NCBI GenBank assembly: GCA_944390145.1
Contig: CALXOY010000059.1
Location: 1-50,030, forward strand
Source: an uncultured Duodenibacillus sp.
GTDB lineage: Bacteria > Pseudomonadota > Gammaproteobacteria > Burkholderiales > Burkholderiaceae_F
Reading direction: 5' to 3'
Length of the DNA: 50,030 nt
In this document: positions 30,653 to 41,606 of the stretch, in pieces
How positions within the stretch are numbered: position 1 is the stretch's first letter
Layout of the letters: every line of letters begins with the position of its first letter
Made by a program: the position numbers and the translations under genes
Notes under the pieces: model-generated
What the model was told of the DNA's origin: nothing
Databases searched by the model: none
Seen by the model: only the letters and a program-made list of their open reading frames with translations

Positions 30653-32686
30653 CTACGCGATGCCGCTTAGCCGCAGCAGCGGCTCAATCGACGGATCGCG
30701 TCCGCGGAATGCCCGGAAGTTTTCAATTGCGTCGCGCGAGGAGCCGCGGCTTAAGACTTCGTCGAGCCAGCGCCTGCCGGTGTCGGGATTGAAAAGCCCT
30801 TCCTCCTCAAAGGCGCTGAAGGCGTCGGCCGAAAGCACCTCGGCCCACTTGTAGCTGTAGTAGCCCGCGCTGTAGCCGCCCGCAAAGATGTGCCCGAAGC
30901 TCTGGGCAAAGCGCGAGTAGGGGGCGGCGGGCACCACCGCAACCTCCTTTCTCACCGCATCGAGCACCTGCTGGAAGTCGGCGGAGTGATCGTTGTCGTC
31001 ATCGTCGTGAATGCGCATGTCAAAGAGCGCAAACTCGATCTGACGCAGGCAGAACATGCCGCTTTGAAAGTTCTTGGCCGCAAGCATCTTGTCAAAGAGC
31101 TCTTTGGGAAGCGGCTCGCCCGTGTCGACATGCGAGGAGAGCGTTTTGAGCGTCTCGTAGTTCCAGGTCCAGTTTTCCATGAACTGGCTCGGCATTTCCA
31201 CCGCATCCCACTCGACGCCGTTGATGCCCGAGAGCTGGGCCTGCGGTACGCGCGAGAGCATGTGGTGCAGGCCGTGCCCGAACTCGTGGAAAAGCGTGGC
31301 CACTTCGTCGTGCGTCAAAAGTGCGGGCTTGCCGCCCACCGGGCGCGAGAAGTTGCACACAAGATAGGCCACGGGTGTGCGCACGCTGCCGTCGGGCAGC
31401 ACGCAGTAGCTCGTGTCGCTGTCCATCCAGGCGCCACCGCGCTTGCTTGCGCGGGCATAAAGGTCGGTGTAAAAGCGCGCAATGAGGCTGCCGTCGGGCC
31501 GCGTGATTTTCCAAAGCTTCACGTCCTCCTGCCAGACCGGTCCCTTGTCTTCGACGATGCGCACGTCAAAGAGCTTTTCAACGAGCCGGAAAAGGCCGTT
31601 GAAGACCGCGGGCAGCGTGAAGTAGCGCTTCACCTCATGGTCGCTGTAGGCGTACTTGGCGCGGCGCAGCGACTCGGACACCCAGGCGCTGTCCCAGGGG
31701 TTGACGTTTTTGAGCCCCAGCTTGTCGCGGGCGTAGTCCTGCACCTCCTGCCAGTCGGCAAGCGCCTTGGGGCGGGCTTTTTGCGCAAGCTCGGTGAGAA
31801 ACGCCTCGACGGCGGCGGGCGTCTCGGCCATCTTGGGCACAAGCGAGACCTCGGCGTAGTTTTTGTAGCCCAGGAGCTTTGCCTCTTCGTGGCGGTTTTT
31901 CAAGAGCTGCCCGATGAGCGGCGTGTTGTCCTTCTCCTTGGGACCGAACTCGGAGGCGCGCGTGCTGTAGGCCTTGTGCAGCTTTTCCCTTAAAGCGGCG
32001 TTGTTGGCGTACTGCACGGCGGGCAGGTAGCTCGGAATTTGCAGCGTGATGCGCCACTTGCTCTCAAGGCCGGCGGCACGGGCTGCTTCGGCATACATTT
32101 CGACAATGTCGGCGGGAATGCCGTCAAGTTCATGCGCGTCCCCGACGTCAAGCGCAAAGGCGTTGGTGGCGTCGAGCAGGTTTTCGCTGAATTTCTGGCT
32201 GAGGGCGGCGTCCTCCTGGCCGAGCGTCATCAGGCGAGCCTTGGGTTCGGGGGCAAGCGCTGCGCCCGAAAGGCGGAAGTCGCGCAGCTCGCGCTCAATG
32301 ATGCGCTTGCGGCCGGCGTCGAGCTTCTCAAAGGCGCTCGAGCTGCGGATGGCTTCGTACTTATGAAAGAGCGCTTCGTTTTGCGAGAGCTCGATGTAAA
32401 ACTGCGTCATGCGCGGCAGATTTTCGTTATAGGCTTCGCGCAGCGCGGGGCTGTCCATGACGCCCGTGAGGTGCCCCACAGCCGACCAGGCGCGCGAGAG
32501 CCTGGTGAGCGCCTCTTCAAGCGGATCGACCACGTTTTCCCAGGTCGCTTCCACCTTCTCGTCCACGACGCGGGCAAGCACCTGCTTTGCCTCATCCAGT
32601 AGCACGTCGAGCGCCGGGGTGATGTGTGCGGTTTCAATGGCGGGCCAGTTTAAGAGTTCGCCCTGTTCAATAAGCGGATTGGTCAT
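30653..32686 (-). CDS. prlC: Oligopeptidase A (M3 metallopeptidase)
   Basis: This 677-residue thimet-type zinc peptidase degrades signal peptides and short peptides in the cytosol. The zinc motif HEFGH lies at residues 467-471 (H469-region in the E. coli enzyme), with the third ligand in the following helix and the substrate-binding SGINGVEWDAVEMPSQFMENW and PYSRFAQSFGHIFAGGYSAGYYSYKWAEV regions in order. The frame is open 23 codons upstream, but the ATG at 32686 gives the family N-terminus. folD ends 20 bp upstream, so the two form an operon. Oligopeptidase A next to folD or a nearby biosynthetic gene is common in Burkholderiales. Confidence 0.95.
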   Translation of the reverse strand: MTNPLIEQGELLNWPAIETAHITPALDVLLDEAKQVLARVVDEKVEATWENVVDPLEEALTRLSRAWSAVGHLTGVMDSPALREAYNENLPRMTQFYIELSQNEALFHKYEAIRSSSAFEKLDAGRKRIIERELRDFRLSGAALAPEPKARLMTLGQEDAALSQKFSENLLDATNAFALDVGDAHELDGIPADIVEMYAEAARAAGLESKWRITLQIPSYLPAVQYANNAALREKLHKAYSTRASEFGPKEKDNTPLIGQLLKNRHEEAKLLGYKNYAEVSLVPKMAETPAAVEAFLTELAQKARPKALADWQEVQDYARDKLGLKNVNPWDSAWVSESLRRAKYAYSDHEVKRYFTLPAVFNGLFRLVEKLFDVRIVEDKGPVWQEDVKLWKITRPDGSLIARFYTDLYARASKRGGAWMDSDTSYCVLPDGSVRTPVAYLVCNFSRPVGGKPALLTHDEVATLFHEFGHGLHHMLSRVPQAQLSGINGVEWDAVEMPSQFMENWTWNYETLKTLSSHVDTGEPLPKELFDKMLAAKNFQSGMFCLRQIEFALFDMRIHDDDDNDHSADFQQVLDAVRKEVAVVPAAPYSRFAQSFGHIFAGGYSAGYYSYKWAEVLSADAFSAFEEEGLFNPDTGRRWLDEVLSRGSSRDAIENFRAFRGRDPSIEPLLRLSGIA

Positions 32687-32706
32687 GCGTAAAAAATCAA
32701 GAAAAA

Positions 32707-33567
32707 TCAAAGAGATAAGCCGCGGCGGTGCTTGGCTGCCAGCACCGTGTTGCACATGAGCATGGCAATTGTCATGGGACCCACGCCGCCCGGAACGGGG
32801 GTGATGCTGCCCGCCTTTTCCTTGACGGAATCAAAGTCCACGTCGCCGCAGAGCCTGCCGTTTTCGTCACGGTTCATGCCAACGTCGATCACGACTGCTC
32901 CCTCCTTGACCATGTCGGCGGTGATGAGCCTGGCGCGGCCGACGGCAGCCACCAGGATGTCGGCGTTTTTGGTGACGGAGGCAAGGTCCGGCGTCTTGCT
33001 GTGCGCAACCGTCACCGTGGCGTGCGCGTGCAGCAAAAGCATGGCCATGGGCTTGCCCACAATGTTGCTGCGGCCCACGACGACGGCGGTTTTGCCGGCG
33101 GGATTGACGCCTGCATCTTCAATGAGCCGCATTACGCCCATGGGCGTGCAGGGCACCAGCGTCTGGCTGCCGGTCATCAGGGCGCCGGCGTTGCGCGTGT
33201 GAAAGCCGTCGACGTCCTTGGCCGGATCAATGGCGGCGATCACCGCCGCAGAGCTGATCTGGGAGGGCAGCGGCAACTGCACGAGAATGCCGTCGACCGC
33301 ATCGTCGGCGTTGAGTTCGGCGATTTTCGCCAGAAGCTCCTGCTGCGTGGTTTCGGCGGGCATTCTGAATTCCAGCGAGCGGATGTGCGTTTCTGCGCAC
33401 GCCTTCACCTTGTTGCGCACGTAGACCTGGCTTGCTGGGTCATCCCCCACAAGCACCACGGCAAGCGTCACTTCAACGCCCTTTTGATTGAGAGCAAGCA
33501 CGTCGCGGGCGACTTCAGCGCGCACGCGTGCGGCAAGAGCCTTGCCGTCCAAAATTTGAGCTGTCAT
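32707..33567 (-). CDS. folD: Methylenetetrahydrofolate dehydrogenase/cyclohydrolase FolD
   Basis: FolD (286 residues) interconverts 5,10-methylene-, 5,10-methenyl- and 10-formyl-tetrahydrofolate using NADP+. It starts [12 protein letters not shown], has the catalytic segment YVRNKVKAC with K53, the QLPLP motif, and the C-terminal [16 protein letters not shown] signature. The Rossmann segment [14 protein letters not shown] is intact. Length matches the family. It is transcribed ahead of prlC (20 bp gap). A terminator of the upstream lipoprotein gene lies just before it. Confidence 0.97.
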   Translation of the reverse strand: MTAQILDGKALAARVRAEVARDVLALNQKGVEVTLAVVLVGDDPASQVYVRNKVKACAETHIRSLEFRMPAETTQQELLAKIAELNADDAVDGILVQLPLPSQISSAAVIAAIDPAKDVDGFHTRNAGALMTGSQTLVPCTPMGVMRLIEDAGVNPAGKTAVVVGRSNIVGKPMAMLLLHAHATVTVAHSKTPDLASVTKNADILVAAVGRARLITADMVKEGAVVIDVGMNRDENGRLCGDVDFDSVKEKAGSITPVPGGVGPMTIAMLMCNTVLAAKHRRGLSL

Positions 33568-33587
33568 ACATATTCCCCAATTTCAGA

Positions 33588-33614
33588 AAAGACGGGCGGC
33601 CGCAAGGCCGCCCG
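33588..33614 (-). terminator. Intrinsic terminator of the 33.6-34.8 kb lipoprotein gene
   Basis: On the minus strand CGGGCGGCC (33614-33606) pairs with GGCCGCCCG (33601-33593) around TTGC and is followed by TCTTTTC. It isolates the lipoprotein gene from folD. Confidence 0.8.
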
Positions 33615-33630
33615 ATCCGGATTGCAAATC

Positions 33631-34821
33631 TTATTTGGCCGCGCGGGTCTTTTCGTACTGGTCCCTGGAGGCTGCCGCCGCCGGCAGCACCTGGGCGATG
33701 GTCTGCGCCGCAGGGCCGTTGAATTTGAGTCGGAAGTCCGTCACCGGCTGGTTGTTGCGCACGATGCGCACTGGCACGACCTGCATCCTGCCGCGGCCGT
33801 CGGCGCCGCGCACCACCTCGGCAAAGCCGATGTCAATGGAGGCGTTGTTGACGGGCTGAATGCCGATGTCGGGGCTTGCCACATTAGCGTCTTCAAGGAG
33901 TTCAAGCACGCGCGTGCCCTGAATGTTCGTGATGCGCCAGGTGCCCGCACGGGGAGCCGCGCCCGAGACCTTCTGGCAGAACATGTTGGAGCGCTCCACG
34001 GGGCTCAGGGTAAAGCGCCCTTCGGCGGGAGCTGCACGGCGCGCACCGCGGCGCACGTTTGTTTTTTCAAAGGTGAGTCCGTAGGGGGTGACGCCCATGT
34101 GGCTCACGTAGTTCAAGCAGTAGGGGGTGGCGCCCGCGCTAAAGCGATGCATCAGCTTTTCAATCGAGGAGGCTCCTGTAAAGGCCGATTCCGAGGGCTG
34201 CACGAGCTCATCGTCGCCGAGCCAGTAGGTGGCAAGGTACGCGACCGACCCTTCGGGAAACTTCGCGTCGGCCGGCACGAACCAGGCAAGCGAATCCGGC
34301 AGGTTGTTGCCGTTTCTTAAAAAGTGCCGGATGGGTTTGCCGGAGATGTTGTAGGCGTGCAGTTCAAGCGCCGCGTTGAAGGCGGCCGCACCGGTGTTTT
34401 GCAGCAGTATCCGGCCGTCGGGCAGCAGCGAAGCGCTCATCGGCCCGGCGTTGACAACGGATCTTCCATTGCGGATGAGCTTGACGGCGGCGCGCTCCCA
34501 GTTAAAGCACCGTTCGCCGGCGTTTTGCACCGTCTCGGCGACATCCCACGTGCCCGCCATGTTGGGCTTGAGCTGAAAGAAGCTCTGGTTGACGTCGTAG
34601 AAGGCATAGACGCCCTCCTGCAGCACGGCTGCTGCGTCCACGGGAATTTCGTTGGAGCGGTATGGAGGCCGTACGGAGGTTTCCGGACGCCACGTGGCGT
34701 CGGTGAATTCCCTGTAATCGGCTTTGGGCTGGTAGGTGGTCTTCTGACTGGCGCAGCCTGCCAGAAGAAGCGCTGCAGCGGCAGCGGCGGCAAGGGCCTT
34801 CAAATACTGCTTCGGGTTCAA
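33631..34821 (-). CDS. Lipoprotein of unknown function
   Basis: I do not recognise this 396-residue protein. It begins with MNPKQYLKAL, a polyalanine hydrophobic stretch and the lipobox LLLAGC, so it should be lipidated at Cys23 and exported. The mature part is about 370 residues, mostly beta-like, with an EIPVDAAAVLQEGVYAFYDV segment near the start, several Trp/Tyr/Asn-rich strands and four cysteines. No catalytic motif stands out. The reading frame is open to 34971, but no ATG gives a sensible signal peptide. The TTG at 34821 has GGAG about 9 nt upstream and fits. The gene is monocistronic, flanked by terminators on both sides. An outer-membrane or cell-surface role is only a guess. Confidence 0.6.
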   Translation of the reverse strand: MNPKQYLKALAAAAAAALLLAGCASQKTTYQPKADYREFTDATWRPETSVRPPYRSNEIPVDAAAVLQEGVYAFYDVNQSFFQLKPNMAGTWDVAETVQNAGERCFNWERAAVKLIRNGRSVVNAGPMSASLLPDGRILLQNTGAAAFNAALELHAYNISGKPIRHFLRNGNNLPDSLAWFVPADAKFPEGSVAYLATYWLGDDELVQPSESAFTGASSIEKLMHRFSAGATPYCLNYVSHMGVTPYGLTFEKTNVRRGARRAAPAEGRFTLSPVERSNMFCQKVSGAAPRAGTWRITNIQGTRVLELLEDANVASPDIGIQPVNNASIDIGFAEVVRGADGRGRMQVVPVRIVRNNQPVTDFRLKFNGPAAQTIAQVLPAAAASRDQYEKTRAAK

Positions 34822-34970
34822 TGCAATGCGCTCCGGAAGATGGGATGGAAAAGGACTTTTGCGAACGCAAAAAAGAGCCGGGGGCAGGCTTGCTTGTTTC
34901 GGGGCGCCGCCTGCGGCCGACTGCCCTATTGTAGAGAAGAATCGATCAGCGGCAAGCTGCGCGCCGCGCA

Positions 34971-34997
34971 AAAGGCCGCTCTTGAAATGCGAGCGGC
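34971..34997 (-). terminator. Second hairpin downstream of hppA
   Basis: On the minus strand GCCGCTC (34997-34991) pairs with GAGCGGC (34981-34975) and is followed by CTTTT. It lies just beyond the main hppA terminator and could catch read-through before the lipoprotein gene. The 190 bp between hppA's terminator and the lipoprotein start otherwise holds only the presumed lipoprotein promoter. Confidence 0.5.
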
Positions 34998-35010
34998 GCT
35001 TTAAGGCGAG

Positions 35011-35042
35011 AAAAAACGGGCGCCGTTGATTGACGGCGCCCG
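35011..35042 (-). terminator. Intrinsic terminator of hppA
   Basis: On the minus strand a perfect 10 bp stem (35042-35033 with 35026-35017) with a 6 nt loop runs into six T residues, 27 bp after the hppA stop. Confidence 0.9.
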
Positions 35043-35068
35043 CACAGGACTGGTTTAAAAACCCGGGA

Positions 35069-37123
<2,055 letters not shown>

Positions 37124-37188
37124 GATTTCAAAAGCTCCGGGCGACATTCCCCGTCTTGCTGCAGGGTCCGACGCCAAACGAGTTGAAC

Positions 37189-37229
37189 AAAAAAATGAGG
37201 GAACACGCTCGGCTATGAATCGTGTTCCC
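37189..37229 (-). terminator. Intrinsic terminator of adk
   Basis: On the minus strand GGGAACACG (37229-37221) pairs with CGTGTTCCC (37207-37199) around a 13 nt loop, followed by TCA and seven T residues. hppA therefore needs its own promoter in the remaining 65 bp. Confidence 0.85.
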
Positions 37230-37240
37230 CAAGAAGACGG

Positions 37241-38047
<807 letters not shown>

Positions 38048-38101
38048 CTACGCCTTTCGTATGAGGCGGCCTACTTCTTTTGGAAGTTTCTTCTGCCAAC
38101 T

Positions 38102-38120
38102 GTGAATGATTCTCGTTATT
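38102..38120. promoter_or_regulatory. Fur-box-like site upstream of the cytochrome/molybdoenzyme pair
   Basis: Read on the minus strand the 19 bp AATAACGAGAATCATTCAC matches 14 of 19 positions of the classical Fur consensus GATAATGATAATCATTATC. It lies about 150 bp upstream of the cytochrome start in an AT-rich spacer. It could make the operon iron-responsive, or be a chance match. Confidence 0.4.
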
Positions 38121-38204
38121 TTGATTATTCGCATCGAGTGGTAACACCTATGGTTTGCCGCGAGTTTTGATGACGATTCGCGCTAGATTGATGGGCGTGT
38201 CTGA

Positions 38205-38230
38205 AACATTCCTGTTATGCAGTGAATGTT
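38205..38230. promoter_or_regulatory. Inverted repeat close to the cytochrome gene start
   Basis: AACATTC (38205-38211) and GAATGTT (38224-38230) form a perfect 7 bp inverted repeat spaced by 12 nt, centred about 50 bp upstream of the cytochrome ATG. Spacing and symmetry suit a response-regulator or repressor operator. The spacer contains TTATGC, a poor -10. Confidence 0.4.
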
Positions 38231-38267
38231 CGTTCAACCAATTCATGAGTAGAAGGAGAGCTTTGAG

Positions 38268-38846
38268 ATGTTTAAGAAGCTTGCTGCGGCCGCGGCGCTG
38301 CTTGCAATGGCGGGCGCTGCCTCGGCTGCCACGCTTTACACCACCGGCGTCATCGACTTCAATAAAACTGCCAAGGGCAGCTATCTGGGCAAGCTCGGCG
38401 CCGCCGTCCCGGTGACGGTTCTGCAAAAGCAGGGCAAGCAGTCCCGCGTGCGCATTTCGGGCTGGGCTCTGGCCGATTATCCGTCGATGATCTTCGCCGA
38501 ACCGGGCGTTCGCATTGAATACGGGAGCTTCGACGAAGAAAGCGCCGTGAAGACGAACCTGAAGGCAGGCGAGAAGGTCGTTCAGGACAACAAGTGGGTG
38601 AAGGCCACCGCCGAAGGCTGGGTTGAAACGGCAAAGCTCACGGGCGACCTCAACGGCCTTTGGAAGCAGGGCAAGGCGCGCCACGCACAGGCCTGCTCGA
38701 TGTGCCATGCCGCTCCCAAGCCCGATCACTTCACCGCCAATCAGTGGGCAAGCGCCCTGCCTGAAAAGGGCGGCCGCACCGGTCACACCCGCGCTGGCGC
38801 CAATGCAGTGATGTTCAAGTATCTGCAGGCTCACGCCAAGAAGTAA
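38268..38846 (+). CDS. Periplasmic monoheme cytochrome c resembling the C-terminal domain of TorC
   Basis: This 192-residue protein has a Sec signal peptide (MFKKLAAAAALLAMAGAASA) and one heme c site, CSMCH at residues 143-147. An N-terminal SH3-like segment (about 20-125) precedes the heme domain, and the region after the heme reads CHAAPKPDHFTANQW. This layout matches the C-terminal cytochrome domain of TorC, the electron donor to TMAO reductase. The membrane-bound pentaheme NapC-like half of TorC is absent. The AAGGAG site 9 nt before the ATG is good. It precedes the TorA-like gene by 92 bp and is the likely direct electron donor to it. Confidence 0.85.
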   Translation: MFKKLAAAAALLAMAGAASAATLYTTGVIDFNKTAKGSYLGKLGAAVPVTVLQKQGKQSRVRISGWALADYPSMIFAEPGVRIEYGSFDEESAVKTNLKAGEKVVQDNKWVKATAEGWVETAKLTGDLNGLWKQGKARHAQACSMCHAAPKPDHFTANQWASALPEKGGRTGHTRAGANAVMFKYLQAHAKK

Positions 38847-38878
38847 CCGGACAATTTCCGCATGAATGAATCGACAAG

Positions 38879-38910
38879 CTGCACGAGGGCTCCCAGCGGG
38901 CTGCGTGCAG
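38879..38910 (+). other. Hairpin between the cytochrome and molybdoenzyme genes
   Basis: CTGCACG (38879-38885) pairs with CGTGCAG (38904-38910) around an 18 nt loop. There is no T-run, so it is more likely a transcript-stability or processing element within the two-gene operon than a terminator. Confidence 0.45.
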
Positions 38911-38938
38911 ACAGTTAGAGAATAGGAAACAGAAAGAA

Positions 38939-41497
38939 ATGCTTAACCGTCGAGACCTTTTCAAGGCGGCCGGAGCCGCCACCGTCTTTGCCGCAGTGCC
39001 GGCCGCTGAAGCCGCCGCCTCCAAGCAGGCAGCCAAGGCAGCCGTCAAGAAGTACAAGGGCGGCGTTGTGGCAGGCCCCGTTTTGAAAGGACAAAACGAA
39101 CTTGAACTCACCCGCACCTATGAACTCGGCAAGTCCGTCTTAAACGACGCCGAAGTGATGAACGCCTCGCACTGGGGCGTCTACAAGGTGCACGTCAAGG
39201 GCGGCAAGATCGAGCGGCTCGAACCCGCCGACTTCGACCTCGCACCCTCGCTGCAGCTGCAGGCGCTTGCCCAGCAGCCTTACAACCCCGCACGCATCCG
39301 CTACCCGATGGTGCGCAAGAGCTACCTTGAAAAGGGCTGGAAGGCGGGCGGTAAGATGCGCGGCGCCGAACCCTTTGTGCGCGTGTCCTGGGACAAGGCC
39401 CTCGAAATCGTCGCCTCTGAATTAAAGCGCGTGCGCGAGACCTACGGCGCCGAATCCATCTATGGCGGCAGCTACGGCTGGATGAGCGCGGGCAACCTCG
39501 GCTCCGGCCGCAACCTGATGCAGCGCGTGCTCAATCTGAACGGGGGCTTCACCGGCCACTACGGCGACTACTCCACGGGCTGCGCCCAGGTGATCCTGCC
39601 CTATGTGATCGGCTCCAACGGCGTCTACGAACAGCAGACGGCCTGGGAAGTGCTTGCTGAAAAGTGCGAACTGCTCGTCATGTGGGGCGCCGATCCCACC
39701 GTCACCAACGACATCGACTGGGTGACGACCATGCACGAGAACGCCGAAGGCATGTCGCTTGTGAAGAAGGCGGGCGTGCCCGTGATCGCCGTCAATCCTC
39801 TGAAGCCGGACGCCGCCGAATACTTCGGCGACAAGTGCCAGTGGATCGCCCCCAAGCCCGGCACCGACGTGGCGATGATGATCGGCATGGCCCACGAGCT
39901 GGAAGCGTCCGGCGCCGTCGACCGCGAATTCCTGCGCAAGTACACTGTGGGCTACGACAAGTTCATCGCCTACGTGCTCGGCAAGACCGACGGCGTAGCC
40001 AAGACCCCCGAATGGGCTGAAAAGATCTGCGGCGTCAAGGCCGATGCGATCAAGCGCCTGGCTCACCTGATGCGCGAGAAGCGCTCCATGCTCATGGGCG
40101 GCTGGGGCATCCAACGCGCCCAGCATGGCGAACAGGTTCACTGGATGATGGTGGTGCTTACCGCCATGTGCGGCCACATCGGTCAGCCCGGCGGCGGCTT
40201 CGGCTTCAGCTACCACTACTCCAACGGCGGCGCGGCCACGTCGATGGCCCCGGCCCTGGGCGGCATCTCCGCCGTGCCGGGCGGCGGCAGCGAAGGTCTC
40301 TCCTGGGTCGGCCAGTCGCTTGCCACGATTCCGCTTGCGCGCTTTACGGACTGCTTCCTCAACCCCGGCAAAACGATTGACTACAACGGCAAGAAAATCA
40401 CCTATCCGGACATCCGTCTGGTCTTCTGGTCGGGCGGCAACCCGTTTGCCCAGCAGGAGGACACCAACGGCCTGATCAAGGCCTGGAAGCGTCCGGAAAC
40501 GACCATCGTCTGCGACACGGTGTGGACGGCCTCGGCCCGCTTTGCCGACATCGTGCTGCCCGCGTGCACGTCGCTTGAGCGCGTTGACATCACCTCGATC
40601 GGTTCCTACTCCAACCGCGGCTATGTGGCCATGCAGCAGGCGATCGAGCCGCAGTACGAATCGCATTCCGACTTCTGGATCTATCGCGAGCTTTCCAAGA
40701 AGATGGGCTTTGAAGAAAAGTTCACCGAAGGGCTCGATGAGATGGGGTGGATTCGCCGCTTCTACGAAAACGCGATGAAGGAGGCCGCCGCCAACGGTCT
40801 GGAAATGCCTCCCTTCGAGGAATTCTGGGCCCGCGGCTACGTGCTCTTCCCGGTGACGCAGGATGCCCGCCGCTACAACTACCTCGGCGACTTCCGCCGC
40901 AACCCGATCGTCTATCCGCTCGGCACCGAATCCGGCAAGATCGAAATCTTCAGCAAGAAGATCGAAAGCTACAAGTACGACGACTGCCCGGCCTACCCGA
41001 CGTGGATGGAGCCGACCGAGTGGCTCGGCGCCGAAATGGCCAAGGACTATCCGTTTGCCCTGCTCACGAGCAAGAGCCGCTATCGTCTGCACTCGCAGCT
41101 CGACAGCACGGCCTCCAACCTCTTTGCCAACGTTCAGGATCGTGAACCCGTGTGGATTCACCCGGATGCGGCCAAGAAGCTGGGCTTGAAGAGCGGCGAT
41201 GTCGCCAAGGTCGAAAGCCGCCGCGGCGCAGTGCTCGCCGGCGTCATCGTGACCGACCGCATCCGTCCCGACACGGTTGTGATCCATCACGGCGCCTGGT
41301 ACAGCCCTGAGGAGCCGGGCGACGAAGGCACGCTCGACGTGCACGGCTGCGACAATGTGCTCACGATCGACATCCCGTCCTCGAAGCTTTCCTGCGGCAA
41401 CGTTGCCAACTCCACGCAGGTGAGAATCGAGCGCTGGGACGATGAGCTGCCGCCCATCATGGCGCACGTTCAGCCCCGCACGTTGAAGGCCGACTAA
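38939..41497 (+). CDS. Periplasmic molybdopterin oxidoreductase of the TorA/DMSO reductase family
   Basis: This 852-residue enzyme starts with a twin-arginine signal (RRDLFKAAGAATVFAAVPAA), so it is folded with cofactor before export. It lacks an N-terminal 4Fe-4S cysteine motif. The segment GDYSTGCAQVILPYV carries S212, equivalent to the serine that ligates molybdenum in TorA, DorA and BisC. The bis-MGD-binding regions and the C-terminal dinucleotide-binding domain (HSQLDSTASNL, then WIHPDAAKKLGLKSGDVAKV) are intact. Likely substrates are N- or S-oxides such as TMAO, DMSO or methionine sulfoxide; the exact one cannot be read. The preceding cytochrome is the probable donor. No TorD chaperone or sensor genes are adjacent. 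Confidence 0.9.
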   Translation: MLNRRDLFKAAGAATVFAAVPAAEAAASKQAAKAAVKKYKGGVVAGPVLKGQNELELTRTYELGKSVLNDAEVMNASHWGVYKVHVKGGKIERLEPADFDLAPSLQLQALAQQPYNPARIRYPMVRKSYLEKGWKAGGKMRGAEPFVRVSWDKALEIVASELKRVRETYGAESIYGGSYGWMSAGNLGSGRNLMQRVLNLNGGFTGHYGDYSTGCAQVILPYVIGSNGVYEQQTAWEVLAEKCELLVMWGADPTVTNDIDWVTTMHENAEGMSLVKKAGVPVIAVNPLKPDAAEYFGDKCQWIAPKPGTDVAMMIGMAHELEASGAVDREFLRKYTVGYDKFIAYVLGKTDGVAKTPEWAEKICGVKADAIKRLAHLMREKRSMLMGGWGIQRAQHGEQVHWMMVVLTAMCGHIGQPGGGFGFSYHYSNGGAATSMAPALGGISAVPGGGSEGLSWVGQSLATIPLARFTDCFLNPGKTIDYNGKKITYPDIRLVFWSGGNPFAQQEDTNGLIKAWKRPETTIVCDTVWTASARFADIVLPACTSLERVDITSIGSYSNRGYVAMQQAIEPQYESHSDFWIYRELSKKMGFEEKFTEGLDEMGWIRRFYENAMKEAAANGLEMPPFEEFWARGYVLFPVTQDARRYNYLGDFRRNPIVYPLGTESGKIEIFSKKIESYKYDDCPAYPTWMEPTEWLGAEMAKDYPFALLTSKSRYRLHSQLDSTASNLFANVQDREPVWIHPDAAKKLGLKSGDVAKVESRRGAVLAGVIVTDRIRPDTVVIHHGAWYSPEEPGDEGTLDVHGCDNVLTIDIPSSKLSCGNVANSTQVRIERWDDELPPIMAHVQPRTLKAD

Positions 41498-41504
41498 GCG
41501 GGAT

Positions 41505-41528
41505 CCGCGGGAGGTCCGCCTCCCGCGG
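41505..41528 (+). terminator. Strong hairpin after the molybdoenzyme gene
   Basis: CCGCGGGAGG-TCCG-CCTCCCGCGG is a perfect 10 bp stem 7 bp after the stop. No T-run follows, so it may protect the 3' end or need Rho for termination. Confidence 0.55.
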
Positions 41529-41536
41529 CATGCGGG

Positions 41537-41582
41537 TTAAAAGAAAACACGCACTCTCCGGACGCGGTCCGGCGGGTGCGTG
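41537..41582 (-). terminator. Intrinsic terminator of the kdsB operon
   Basis: On the minus strand CACGCAC pairs with GTGCGTG (arms 41582-41576 and 41554-41548) with an inner CCGGAC/GTCCGG stem, followed by TTTTCTTTT (41547 downward). Confidence 0.85.
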
Positions 41583-41606
41583 TGCGCATTTGGGGGTCTT
41601 AAAAGC

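Noticed and set aside
34822-34971. A longer start for the 33.6 kb lipoprotein.
   Set aside because: It would bury the signal peptide behind about 50 hydrophilic residues; the TTG at 34821 gives a normal lipoprotein signal.
38122-38138. An FNR site at TTGATTATTCGCATCGA.
   Set aside because: Only the left half-site matches; the right half lacks ATCAA.
39422-41467. 681-codon minus-strand frame opposite the TorA-like gene.
   Set aside because: Shadow; the plus-strand frame has a Tat signal and complete molybdoenzyme motifs.
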